NCBI GenBank assembly: GCA_001683735.1 | Contig: LUGG01000009.1 | Location: 434,001 to 498,000 of the forward strand | From: Grifola frondosa | Lineage: Eukaryota; Basidiomycota; Agaricomycetes; Polyporales; Grifolaceae | Direction: 5' to 3' | DNA length: 64,000 nt | Part shown: positions 22,095 to 33,162 of the stretch, piece after piece | Position numbering within the stretch: the first letter of the stretch is position 1 | How the letters are laid out: the number at the start of each line of letters is the position of its first letter | Position numbers and translations under genes: made by a program | The notes under the pieces: generated by a model | The model's database searches: none | What the model saw: only the letters and a program-made list of their open reading frames with translations | What the model was told of the DNA's origin: nothing

Positions 22095-23671
22095 TATCTC
22101 CTCTGCTGATGCCTCTCGTCTGACCCAGACCTATCTCATGTGCATATGTGACGACTCATGTACGTAGAGGACCTTGTATACTCAATTCCCGTGTTCAACT
22201 TCGATCGCTTGCCATGTTCGCCGCAGCGTGTTTGCGTTAGAGCTTATCCACAAGGGAGGTGGACTCCTTGAATCCGTTCGTTCGTGTACATCCTATAGCT
22301 AGTACTTAATCGTTTTGCCCGGCGCTGTACAAGTAGAAACTTTTTTGCGCTTGTGTTGTATACCGAGGAATAAATGACTTCATGACTGTGCTCGATGTGC
22401 TTGACTTCGGGATCATATTGCATGACTTCCATGTGCTGTTCGGACTATTTGTAGTGCTCGACGCTAGTAGTTTCGCCTCCATGTAACCAGACGTCAGGAG
22501 ATAGTGATGTGAATGGGACGAATCATGGCAAATTTATACTCAACGAGAATGCGCATGATCGCCTTGCCCTTCCGAATCTCAAGGCGAGTTCGGATGGACT
22601 AGATGATCTTACGTCTAATTGGATCCGCGGATTCAAAAGAACAAAATTACGTACTTTCGGGTGCACAGACGGCCACAATTCATATTGGCGATAACAAATT
22701 CTGGTACGTTCTTGAGCACTGGATGACGTGACTACAAATAGTGGAACCGTAAATCTGTTTAACTGAGCTATGAGTAAGTCATCGGCGGTGTTGGATTCTA
22801 GTCATATCATCATGTCATAGATAAAGTCCACATACCTTTCTGTAGTCGCTGTGACAGGACCTGAGGTTTAAAAGCTTGAGGGCTTGCTTATAAGCAATTC
22901 AAGCACACCATAAATCTGGCTCGATTTGATTAGCTAGTCACAGTATAAAACGATGCATCGTGAAAATAGGTATGTGCTCAATTGGAGTTGGCATCGTGCG
23001 GACAACTGATAACCTGATTTTTTATCGCTCGACATACATTGGGCTCCTTGGGATATGTCTAGTACTGTGTGATGGGCAGGTTAGAAAGATATACATAGCT
23101 CCAGATTAATATTTTCCGAGAAAAGCAAGGCGCTGAAGATCTATCGATCGCATCGATCAACTTGAACATCCTAACCAACATTAATGTTAACTTTGAACAA
23201 TTACGTTGCGTGTGCTCAGGCGCAGGGTCCCCAACGAGGACTGTAGACATGTCTTGTTCATTTATTGTAGTTTGATAGTTGGTCTATACAGATAGGAATA
23301 TTCTTCGTGCACAGAATGTGTACTAAACATAATGATTTCTATAAAAGTGGGGTGACCGGGGACACACCGGGCATTGTAGATTTTGGAAACATTCTCTGAT
23401 GCTTTTCTCCAGTGCAGCCTCCCTCGTCGTCCTCGAGCCTCTCTGACCGATGCATGACCCACCCGATGCCTCCACATGCAGAATTGAATTTGTGAGGGGA
23501 TTTCGATTTAAACTATCAGGCCATTCAACGCAGAGAATGTCAAACCTTAATCCATAAACTAAGTAGAACCTCCCGGCAATTGGCGAGTGGCTGCTCCCGC
23601 CACAGTTACGCCCATTATAGTATCGGTCAGAAATTCAGCCCGACCCTTCGCAGTCCCCGTTCGTCATCAAA
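22095..23671. other. Intergenic region with 5' gene fragment
   Basis: 1.58 kb between the VTT gene and eL27. Short open frames have no recognisable motifs. The notable content is a decayed copy of the Zn2Cys6 regulator's promoter and start at 23345-23475, listed separately. No RNA gene was seen. Confidence 0.5.
23345..23475 (+). pseudogene. Decayed duplicate of the 5' end of the downstream Zn2Cys6 regulator
   Basis: This resembles 25095-25275, which spans the upstream region and first codons of the Zn2Cys6 gene. Shared pieces in the same order are GGGTGACCGGGGA, GTGCAGCCTCC, GTCGTCC, and ATGACCCA followed by CCTCCACATGCAGA. The copied start would read MTHPMPPHAE, against MTHLLPPHAD in the real gene, and then meets a stop. 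It lies 1.8 kb upstream in the same orientation, consistent with a local truncated duplication. Confidence 0.55.
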
Positions 23672-24306
23672 ATGCCTAAAGGTGAGCGTAATATACTCTT
23701 GTAGAGTTCGGTGCTGACGGTACGAATAAAGTCTATAAGCCCGGCAAAGTAAATTTTATCTGATATATCGCCGGTGCTAGTCACGCTGACCCGCGACCCA
23801 CCAGGTCGCTCTCGTCCTCCAAGGCCGCCACGCAGGGAAGAAGGTCGTCGTCATCAAGCAGCTCGATGAGGGAACCAAGGATCGGCCATACCCGCATGCG
23901 ATCGTTGCTGGCATCGAGCGCTACCCGCTGAAGGTGACCAAGCGGATGGGTGCCAAGAAGGTTGCGAAGCGGAGCAAGGTCAAGCCCTTCATCAAGGTGC
24001 GTTGTATACCTTCGGTGGATAGCGTGGTTTCATAGCTTGATTTTAATCCAAAGGTGGTGAACTACTCACACCTTTTCCCCACACGGTATGCACTGGAGCT
24101 GGAGGGACTTAAGGGCACCGTTTCAGCAGAGACATTCAAGGAGGTTTCCCAACGGGAGGATTCGAAAAAGCAGATCAAGAAGCTGCTTGAGGACAGATAC
24201 ACCAGCGGGAAGAACAAGTGGTTCTTCCAGCCTCTTCGCGTAAGTCATTACCATCCTGTTACACATTATCGTCTCTCTCATGCGTACGCCTTTCCAACAG
24301 TTCTAG
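23672..24306 (+). CDS. RPL27: 60S ribosomal protein eL27
   Basis: A component of the large cytosolic ribosomal subunit. The ATG at 23672 starts MPK, and the first exon is only ten bases (intron donor GTGAGC). The second exon encodes VYKPGK. The third begins [18 protein letters not shown], the KOW-type segment, and runs through [14 protein letters not shown] to KPFIK. The fourth encodes [18 protein letters not shown] up to KWFFQPLR, and the last exon supplies only Phe and TAG (24301-24306). The length is about 135 residues, as expected. Four introns, tiny first and last exons and no frame damage suggest a normal, highly expressed gene. Confidence 0.95.
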
Positions 24307-25249
24307 TTCCGTACTTGTCCCTTGCTTTGCGGTATTGTTTTCAAAACCACTATGTACATCACATAAACCCTCTATGAAGCATGATATCTCTGTCTTCTAC
24401 CTTTTGGTCTGCTTCTCTTGCGACATCATCGCGCACCTGTGGTCGGTGATTTCTCCAGTAACGACTACAGCTCGATTCTAAATAGACCGTCCTCGGCCGA
24501 GCTGGGTATAGTTGTATCAGGTATCTACAGGTGGGTGTGGCCATAATTGGCTCTGCTCGAACTAAGCAGTCAGGTGTGTCTCCCATTACGTTCTTGGCCG
24601 TTGTGGTTTTGCCCGTCTTCCTTGTCTTTGCTGCAAGCCGTCTCTCTCTGCTCGACCATCTGACTCCTTTGCTCGTTCTCCTACGTGATCTATCTTACGT
24701 CGTCTTTGCGTTCGCGTTACTTTATTCCCTTCGGACTTCGGCAAATGAACGTCACCGTCTCTTATTGGCTTCCTTCACTGGCCCTTTAATGTCCAGAACA
24801 TGTAGGTATTTTTGCAAACGTTGCTACCTGCCGCGAATGGAACTTCATGTTGTCCAAGCACTCCATCGGAGAATATACAATACTCGCTTCTGATCTGGGA
24901 ATATTGCACGTCGAACCGTTCGTGGTCTTTGTGGGAGTGGTGGGACTGCGCTGTTGCGCACGTTGATTGCAGATGTCGAGGCTGTATTCGGAGCGGAATG
25001 TTAACGAGAGTCGTGAATCGCTGCGCCTCTTGTAGAAATTCTGTGCGAATCGTTTGGATGTTCCATGCATCAGACACCTCGATTTTATGATGTGCACATG
25101 GGTGACCGGGGAACGGTGAAGCGGTGACCGGGGACGCGGTGTGGGAGAGGAATGGAGATGGGATTGGGCGCTGCGCGAGCGCTGTGACTTCGACGTTGAT
25201 AACATCCTCTAGCAGCCTTGCAGCCTCCTCAGAGCCTCGTCGTCCCATC
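24307..25249. other. Intergenic / promoter region of the Zn2Cys6 gene
   Basis: About 940 bp, pyrimidine-rich in 24590-24780. A 120-codon open frame at 24531-24893 has no family signature and I treat it as chance. The last ~150 bp carry two GTGACCGGGGA elements (about 25101 and 25125), also present in the decayed copy upstream at 23350. Confidence 0.5.
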
Positions 25250-28200
25250 ATGACCCATCTGCTGCCCCCACATGCAGATCTCGCCCTTTCCCATTCATCT
25301 CTGCAATCCGCGCTCCAGATCGATCCCAATCAGCAGCAGCAACCCCCCAACAGCAGCCGCAACAGCCCGCCCAAGCACCACCGCAAGCACCCACCAGAAA
25401 GCGCAGAAAAGTAGATACAAACGGTGATGAAGCACCCCATCCAGCGGAGCCGAGACGTCTGAGGCGTTCACACGAAGCATGCGCACGCTGCAGGAGCAAG
25501 AAAATTAAGGCAAGTCCCGTCGGGCGACACCGACGGCAAACTCCCGTCTCACCTCCGCTCGCCTCGCTCGCCACTCATCATCTTCCTCCTAGTGCGACTC
25601 CAAACATCCAAGATGCACCGCCTGCGCTACCGCCGGCACTCAATGCCACCAAGAGGACAGACACAGGCAGACCCTTACCCCTAGAGGTCACACCGAGCGC
25701 ATCGAACGCCAACTCCTCCAATGTGCTGCCCTCCTCAAACGCCACATCCCCGGCTTCGATCTCAACAACCTCGATGACATCCTCGTCAGGGAAGGCATCG
25801 AAATCGATACTAGCGATAACGCCCTCTCAGTGACATTCCAATTCACGCCCAACTCTCCGCAGGCCGCCGAGCAACAGGGCTTCCCTCTGCGGTCAGAGGG
25901 TCCGCCTCCTCCCATGGGCGGGTCCCCACCCGAGGTTATCCCTATCCTCCTCCTGGACAGCCCATGATGCCTCCTGGTTACCCTGGTCCTATGCCCATCC
26001 ACTATGGTCCTCCTGGCTCCCCCTATGGCCCCCCGCCTCATATGTCTATGCAGGGTCCCCCACCGCCTGGCTACGGTCCACCTATGTTGCCCCCCTTTCA
26101 ACACCCACTTGCGCCTCCTCATCCCGGCGTCCCACCGCGCCCTCCCTCCCCGCACGACATCAGGGGCCAGGACCCGCTCTCGCACGACATGTCCAATACA
26201 CAGGTGTGTCTATCTTTTCTATCATTCTATTTGTAATATTAATACATATGTTCATCAGGCGTTGGCGAAGAACTTTGGCGTTTCAGCCGCAATTGTGAGC
26301 GATGTCAAGATGCCTATCGTCGACAAGGAAGATCTCGCGGTTGGTTCTAGTGGTTTAACTTCAGGCCGAGATCGCGACGTAGGTGAGGCGGTCCCTCGTG
26401 ACGCCAGCAAGTGGGTGTCGGTCGCTATGCGTCGCAACAGCATCATCTCTCCCACCCCATCCTCCCCCAGTGCCGCATCTGCTGGGTCGTCGGTGACGGT
26501 CTGGCTCCCCAAGGACAGGAATGTAGTGCAGGACACGCTCAATGCTTACTTCACTCGTCTCAATTTCCACCGTCCGGTCTTCCTGCGCAGCGAATTCGAA
26601 CAGACACTCACCGCGCTCTACGAGGGGCAGACGCTGCAGCACGATCCCGGCTTCGTGTGCAGCGTCTACCTTGTCCTGGCGCTCGGCACGCTGAGCGAGC
26701 TCAACCACCGCGTGAGCAACCTGGAGAAGAACGGCACACCGATTGGCGCGAACGGACCCAATGAAGTCGATCATGCCGCCCGGATGGCCCGAGCACGAGG
26801 AGTTCTTCGAGCGCGCTCTCGCTGTGAAGCCGGACTTGCGGGTCACGGTATCCAGCCTGCAGGCACTCATCTTACTTCACTGGTACTTGTATACTGAGGT
26901 GCGTGTCCTCCGCTTGGGTACATGACTGTTGTCTTTAATACTGATGGCCCGATAGCGACAAGGTCGGACGCTGTGGCGCCTTGTCGGCAGCCTCATCCGC
27001 CTCGCCATTGAGCTTGGGCTCCACCACGACCCTACGGTGCAAGACAACACCTTCTCGGACGAAGAGTGCCAGAACCGCATACGGCTGTGGGGCATCGTCC
27101 TCCTGCACGACCGTGGCACGTCCATCCTGCTCGGCCGACCGCTTGCGATCGCGCCGTCGGACTCGAACACGCCCCGCCCGACGCGTGGGAAGGGCACAGA
27201 CATCTCGGAGCACTTTGTGCTGTCCGCCCGATTGCAGAGATACAAGCGGATATCATCAACTCTTTGTATGCACCGACGAGGCAAAGCGCGGATGCGATCA
27301 TGCGTCATGCGACGCGCATCATTAAGAGTATGGTCGAGTTCAGGAGGCAGCTGCCTGACAGCTACAGGTCGTTCTTTAGCGGTACGGATGAGTGGCCTAC
27401 CGAGCGGCGCGTGAAGCTCGTGCAGGAGATCACTGAGGACGAGGGGTTGACACTCTTGAAAATCGGTATCACCAGGGTCTTGCTGTTACGAGCGCTATTC
27501 AGCTCAAAGGAGCTCGAATACAACCAAAGGCACCGTGCTCTAGTTGACGGTACGCTGTAGCCTTTTACGCAGGCTCAAATATCTGACGAATGATGTTTTT
27601 ACAGCTATAGTCACGTCACACAACATCATCGTCGTGCACAACCAGCTCATCCGATTCCCCGACATCGCCTTCTTCGTCTCGCCTATCCCGCTCCACATCT
27701 CTGCCATGGTCATCCTGTACGGGCACATGTCGCGCTGCGACGCATCGACCGGCAGATCGCGCTGGAGGACGTGTGGATGGCGCTCGACATGCTCCCGAGC
27801 TTCCGCTGGCGCTGGGAGCGCAAGGACCTCAACGGCGGGCACCCGCTCATCGCGAAGCTCGCTGAGAAGGTGCTCGACGTGCACCTGCACCTGGTCGCGC
27901 CGACGTGCGCGCCGATGCTGCTCTCCGAGCGCGACTGGGAGTCTTCGTCCCCGCTCGGACCCGGCCACTCGCCGTCGACGCCCATGATGGGTCCCGCGCC
28001 GTACCCGGGCCCGCGGCGCCGCAGGGATCGCCCACCGGCGCGGGCTCGCCGGCGAAGAGCAGCCCCGCGCGGCCCATGAACGGCGCGCAGGCGAGCGGGG
28101 CGGACACGAAGCACTGCCGGACGTCCCGAACGCGCTGTTCTACCCGTTCTTCCCGGCCGCGAACGCACAGGACGGTAACGGCAACAACGGTGCGGCTGCG

Positions 28201-28451
28201 AGCAACGGGGGCCAGGATTTTGATCATTTGCTGGCGGAGGCGACGCAGCCGCTGCAGGCATATGGGTACCACCCGGGCCAGGAGTCGTACATGCTGGAGG
28301 AGAAGGACTCGACGATGGCGGCCAACGCGGGGATGCAGACGTGGATGAACCCTGTGAGTTGAGAGTGCAGATGTGGGCTGTTGCGTGCTGATGGCACACT
28401 CGTCAGAGGCACATGGCGCAATTCGGCATGCAGCCGCAACAGCAGCCGTGA
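25250..28451 (+). CDS. Fungal-specific Zn2Cys6 transcription factor
   Basis: A nuclear DNA-binding regulator; its target genes are unknown. The ATG at 25250 gives MTHLLPPHADLALSHSSLQS, then a Gln/Pro-rich stretch. The binuclear zinc cluster is split by an intron: CARCRSKKIK | CDSKHPRCTAC, followed by a linker and LLQCAALLKRHIPGFDL. The intron (25510-25592) has a GC donor. A Pro/Gly/Tyr-rich region follows, and then the fungal-specific regulatory domain (PGWPEHEEFFERALAVKPD, RLWGIVLLHDRGTSILLGRP, EYNQRHRALVD). The last short exon ends QPQQQP, TGA at 28449-28451. The frame changes at least seven times, near 25345, 25929, 26770, 27228, 27740, 28011 and 28110, mostly missing G or C bases. Conserved sequence resumes after each, so I read one gene with assembly errors. 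A pseudogene is less likely. Confidence 0.85.
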
Positions 28452-28876
28452 AGAGGTTTCGAGAAGGGTCTCGTACTTGTACAGTGAACCATATATACGT
28501 GTATACTCCGTGCCTTGTTCTGTGTTGAAGCTACGCTGTGTTTTTGCTCTCCTCTCGTTTTTCTTTGGTTTTTTGCTCCGCCTGTATAACTAGTGTGCAC
28601 GACTGCCGTGTTTCTGCGATATAGCTGGTATGGCGACGGCCGCCGTCGCGTTTGTAACTCTCCAGAATCAGTATATTGGCCGTTGCTACCGCGAAAGAGC
28701 CCCCGTGCGACGTACAAATAGATACCAGCAAATTGGTCTAATGGTGCTACAGATGGAAAAATATGTCTAGGAGATCATAAAAAGGAGATCAGAATAAAAC
28801 GTCCATACAGCGTGTCATAGTTGTAGGCGGCCGGTCGGGGATATCGAGCATAAAGATAACAATGTACCCGTCTATG
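28452..28876. other. Convergent intergenic region
   Basis: 425 bp between the stop codons of the Zn2Cys6 gene (+) and the J-domain gene (-). T-rich stretches near 28550-28580 could serve as 3'-end signals. No further gene is seen. Confidence 0.5.
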
Positions 28877-30102
28877 TTATCGTAGGACGCGCTCCATGCG
28901 TTCGAGGACGGCGACGAGGCTGCGCAGGAGACTGTAGACGCGTCTGTTCAGGATAGCGGTGCGGTCGTCGCCGGCGACGTCACAGCCCATGTCCTCGACC
29001 TGGCGCCGCTGGAGGGCGCGCTCGAGAGCGATGGGGAGACCGACGGTGAGACGCGCGATCTGGAGGGTGAGGCAGGAGCGGCGGCGGATGTCGAAGTAGG
29101 AGAGCTGGCGGAAGGCGCGCTGCGCCTCGAGGAGGCGCGTGAGCTCCATGTGCAGCGCGAGAATGCACGTGCGGCATGCTAGTGAGGGGGAGGTGAGCGG
29201 AGCGTCAGCATCAGTGCAGGAAGGCCGTACTTAGGGCACGGTCGCGAATGGAGTGCAGCGTTAGGAGGACGGCGTTGATGCCGTCCTCGCCGAGCCGCAG
29301 GGATGGGTTCATGTCGTTGACTGCTTCTGTGGGTGGGGCGGTGAGCTTCCTTGTGAGGGGAGAAAGGGGGCACGCACTGAGGAGGGTCCGGATCATCTCG
29401 AGGTCTCCGTCGAGCATGTCGTTGAACACGCCAATGACGACGCTGCGGAAGGTCTCTTCTGCCTGAGGGAAGGGGCGCGAGGAGAAGAAGTCGTACGGGG
29501 TGTGCGGGGGGCGGGCGTCGTAGGAGCGTTTTGAGGACGGCTTGCTGAGGACGTCATATGCGACGGAGACCTTTTGGAATGCGCAGGTGGCTTGGGGGTT
29601 CCCGGGAAACTTGCTGTGTGGCACCGAGGTTAGCATGGGACTGGTGCAGGGCTGGACTATGGGCGTGCGTACTCTGGGTGACATGCCTTGCTTCGGGAGA
29701 GGTAGGCACGTCGGAGGGTGAGTTTGTCTATGCGGGAGGATCTGTGGATGCCGAGGACCTGGTAGAGGTCGTCGTGGGCGAGGATCTCGTTGATGACCGT
29801 CTTACTTCTTTTAGCCGAAGGGAGACTGGTTCTGAGTGGAGTGCTCGAGGCGAGGACGAAGAGGAAGAGGCGACGGGGGGCGCATCGGAGTCGTCAGAGT
29901 CTGTAGGATCTGAGGATACCCAGGATATGTGTTTGGCTGTGAGGTCGGGGTCGTCGGAATCATCTTCGTCGATAGGAAGATGAAAATATGTGCTCGCTGC
30001 GGGGAGATATGTGAGAATGCGATGAAGTGAAAGAATACTGACTGGGACACACCGGAGCTCAAGACATACGAGAACATGGTCGTCTACTTCCAACGAGTGC
30101 AT
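28877..30102 (-). CDS. J-domain (DnaJ-type) co-chaperone
   Basis: A J-domain protein, expected to stimulate an Hsp70 partner; location and clients are unknown. An acidic N-terminal region (DEDDSDDPDLTAKH) precedes the J-domain: INEILAHDDLYQVLGIHRSS, LRRAYLSRSKACHP. An intron cuts the HPD motif inside its Asp codon (CAC CCA GA|C AAG), and the domain resumes KFPGNPQATCAFQKV and AYDVLSKPSSKRSYD. Two further introns precede a Leu/Arg-rich C-terminal exon ending LERMERVLR, TAA at 28877. A missing C near 29822 shifts the frame between the acidic region and the J-domain. The start is uncertain: ATG at 30102 is chosen, but an intron before HLPIDED with another length error is possible, and ATG 30129 is in the same frame. 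The CobW stop lies 58 bp upstream. Confidence 0.78.
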
Positions 30103-30160
30103 TGCATGTGATTCGACATACACTAGCATGAGGTCACGTGCTCTAAATGCTTGACAACGA

Positions 30161-31532
30161 CTATGCTACTCTAGCCTCTAGCATTCCTGCAAACTTCCGA
30201 GCCGCTCGCTTGACCTCGCCGCGCTCGCCCATGACACTCAGTCTAATGAGATCCCGCTGCTTCCGCCCGCGACAAGTGCGGTCAACTCGTAACGGCCAAA
30301 TGCCCAGTTCAAGATGCAAACTCAGTTGCCGAACTTGACAAATCCCTTGACTCTCCATACTGTTTCCTTTGAAAGAGACTCTAATGCGGTCTTCAAATGC
30401 TCCTCTTCTATGTGACTTGTTTCTATGTCCGTGATGACGCGTTGTTGATGCTCGTGGTCGCAAGAACATGCAGCATCGCCATGGCCGCCATGGTGGTGTT
30501 CATGGGGGCAACTGCTCTCGGGTGGGTTGCCCTGTATACGGTGACTGTCTCGACTTCATTGTGATGGTGGTCGTTAAAGGATTCGCTACGGGAGAAGAGT
30601 TTGGAGTCAAGCCCCAAGATGAGGTTAGGGTCTACGCCGCTGCGTCCGTTGCAGCGGATCTTGGGCGTCGAGTCGTTGAGTGTGTTGAGGTGGTCGATGA
30701 GAATGTCCAGTGCCCGTTCCGAGATGTGTTCCGACTTGTTCTGTCTCCTACCATCAACTTTTCTTGGCACGTGCTCCGCAAAGACCACTACTTACGATGA
30801 GGATCACATCCGTGTAACTCGCCTGCATCCGCGCAGTCGGCGACGTATCCTCGTATCCGCTAAAGTTCTCTGCGTCAACCACAGTGACGATGGCGTCCAG
30901 CTTCAGGTCGCCTTCCGTTTCCCGCTCCAGCTCCCGGATCTGAAACGCCAGCGTCGCAGGGAATGCTGAACCGCTAGTTCATGCATGCGAACGAGTGAGC
31001 ATCGCATATAACACGGGAGGAGAAGTGTGACGAACGAGCATTCAATAATGATCCGGTCGGGCCGGTACTTCTCTGCCAAACAGACGTTTAAATAAATGTC
31101 CTCTTCTGTCGTCCTACGTGGCTCACCTCGTATTTCCAGCAAGGCCGTCTTCATCTGTCCAACTAACACACAACACCTGATCTTGTTTTATTCCCGCTAC
31201 CATGTAAATCGCACACGTCAATCCACTCACATACAGCCATTCAGGATCTCGCTGACCGCAGTCAGACTAGACTGCTTCGCCAGTTGGCTATCAACTATGT
31301 CGTCAGCCAGAACAATGCTCGTTAGAATGTCTCCCTGCGCTTGGTAAAGAGGCTCGTGTGTACCTTCGACATCCCCGAACTCGTTCTTCAGTAGTACGAC
31401 TCTGTAGTCTTTCGGCAACTGCGGAAGGAGCGACAAGATGATGGACGTTTTCCCTGCACCGAGGAATCCAGTAAAGACCGTGATCGGGATGTGGCGATGT
31501 GACTGATGTGTTGCCGCTGGAGGGGAAGCCAT
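30161..31532 (-). CDS. CobW/G3E-family GTPase (putative zinc chaperone, ZNG1/COG0523 type)
   Basis: A P-loop GTPase of the metal-chaperone family; zinc delivery is the likely role but is inferred. The ATG at 31532 starts MASPPAATHQSHRHIPITVF, then Walker A GFLGAGKTS. The CxCC metal site GCMCC is rebuilt across an intron (TGT AT|G TGT TGT). Next come IIIECSGSAFPATLAF, DAIVTVVDAENF and the guanine-specificity element NKSE. A histidine-rich loop (HEHHHGGHGDA, CSCDHEH) precedes the C-terminal domain (NWAFGRYELTAL, RLSVMGERGE). The stop is at 30161. Single bases are missing near 30531 and 30254, and an in-frame TGA lies at 30322-30324 just before the last domain. At least five introns. It lies between the CCDC130-type gene and the J-domain gene, all on the minus strand. 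Confidence 0.85.
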
Positions 31533-31753
31533 GGTATAGGTTGCAAGACAAGGAGTAAATCTCCAGCGCTCGTACTTAGTGGCTGGCGCTAACGGAGACC
31601 CGCGCAACACGCAGTAGCCACTCTGAGCACGGCATGGTATAATATTACAATCCAAAAACGTATGGCTACAACCTCGTACAAGTACACAAAAAAATCACGC
31701 CCGACGAATCAGACTCGCCTTCGCATCAGGAGGCTTCATCCGGCTGGGACCAC

Positions 31754-32904
31754 CTAATGAATGCGACTGCCTCGCGTGTTCTCTAGAATCCGCGCCCGCA
31801 GCGAGCTAACCGCACTCGCAGACGTCCGATCATCAGCCTTCGTCCCTGTACGCCGCAATCCCGTCAACCCATTCGGGACCACGCCAATCTCGTCCAGCCT
31901 CCGCCGCTTCGCCCCTTCCTGCGCCTTCAGCGCCTGGCGCCCCTGCACCCACTGCTCCTTCGCGTCCGCCCGGCTTGTCGCGCTCTCCTCCGCAAGCGCG
32001 AGCACCTCTGGCAGCCCGTACGTGCTCTTGATCCGCTCATCCGCCTCCTCCTTCGCCCGGTCCTCCTTCTTCTGCGTGCGGAACCGCTTCCGCACCATGC
32101 GCGACAGGCCGTAGGGGTCCGTGCTGTAGTGGTCCGACAGCGCCTGTAGCGCCTCCAGGCGCGGCACCTGCACCGAATTCATGTGGTTTTGCGCATCCGT
32201 CGACTTTTCCAGCGCTGCGAGCGGGTCGACGGGGCCCTGCGACGGGTCCGTTTCTGAGGAAAACGTCAGTCTGTGGGTCGTAGCAAGGTGCCGGGACACG
32301 CACCATGGACGGCAAATCCGCCATTCTCCTCCGGGTCCCAGTCTTCGTCTTTCTGTCGTGCGCCCGAAGTGACGACGTATCGTGTTCTGCAGGGTGTTCA
32401 GTTGGAGGCACATTCGTGACGGACGGACGGACGGACGGACGTACCTTCGGGTCTGTCTGGATCTCGAACCAGCCATCGCACAGGTGGCATTTGCAGCGAA
32501 ACGAGTATATGGGGTAGAGTAGTAGTTCCCGATCTTCTTCTTCTCCGCATTGTACCGCACGCCCATGCCGATGTGGTTGTTACACGTCCCACTGAAAAAG
32601 GGTTCGCCGTTAAGCCTACCAAACTCGTGACAAATGGGACGTACCACCAGATGTTGAACGGGAGCTCAAATCGGACGATCAGGATGCCCTGGTCTATCTT
32701 TCGTGCTCTATCTCCGAGGGCGTGTTTGCCTGCCAAGGTGGGTAAGCGTGGGTAACGACCCGAGTGTGCATGGACTGACCTCTGTAGGCGTTGAGACTGC
32801 CATGCTTCTCCCCATCATAGTCGGGCGGGTAATATTTATTGAATCCTAACAGGTGGTGAGAACAAGGACGGCACAACTAGCGACGAATACCACCAACCTT
32901 GCAT
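31754..32904 (-). CDS. CCDC130/Saf4-type splicing factor (Cwc16/YJU2 family)
   Basis: A nuclear protein of the Yju2/CCDC130 family, associated with spliceosomes. The ATG at 32904 gives MQ, an intron, then GFNKYYPPDYDGEKHGSLNA, the signature start of the CCDC130 branch. The core follows: GILIVRFELPFNIW, C-x2-C (CGTC), NNHIGMGVRYNAEKKKIGNY, a second C-x-C-x2-C segment (CKCHLC), and EIQTDPK. The C-terminal half is helical and charged, ending NTRGSRIH, TAG at 31754. Five introns were placed. A C is missing near 32512 (before IYSFRCKCHLC) and two bases near 32380 (before YVVTSGARQK). A four-base microsatellite fills the start of one intron (32417-32443). The gene shares a 258-bp divergent promoter with uS10. 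Confidence 0.9.
32417..32443. repeat. (ACGG)n microsatellite at a 5' splice site
   Basis: About six and a half units of a four-base repeat lie in the intron following EIQTDPK of the CCDC130-type gene. On the coding strand the intron opens GTACGTCCGTCCGTCC, so the repeat directly abuts the GTACGT donor and can change length without altering it. Confidence 0.8.
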
Positions 32905-33162
32905 TGCGAGCCAAGTACGATGAGTGGGGGAGTAAGATGCTAATTAAGCGCCCGAGCGTAACTTAACTTAATAATATTACAATTATCCCTTCGGCACATG
33001 CCGAGACCTTAGCATTTGCACACATCAAGCGAGCGTAAACCTTATTTTTCTCTGTCAACACCAACTTGCCCTCAGGTATGCAAGCAAGCTCGCTCTGCGT
33101 CTGCGTGATTCGCTGACAACCGGGGCATCCAGTCACCTTCTAACTCTCCAGCAAGAACCAGG
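32905..33162. promoter_or_regulatory. Divergent promoter, CCDC130-type gene and uS10
   Basis: 258 bp separate the two start codons. A T/C-rich stretch (TTATTTTTCTCTGTC near 33040) lies about 110 bp before the ribosomal-protein start. No defined binding site was recognised. Confidence 0.5.

Noticed and set aside
24531..24893. 120-codon open frame upstream of the Zn2Cys6 gene
   Set aside because: No family signature, composition follows a pyrimidine-rich promoter, and it ends without exon-like continuation.
28715..28770. Possible tRNA (AAATTGGTCTAATGGTGCTAC resemblance)
   Set aside because: Only a short internal-promoter-like string is present. I could not fold acceptor, anticodon and T arms around it.
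30322..30324. Selenocysteine at the in-frame TGA of the CobW gene
   Set aside because: Selenoprotein machinery is generally absent from higher fungi, the position is not a catalytic Cys, and no SECIS-like structure was seen.
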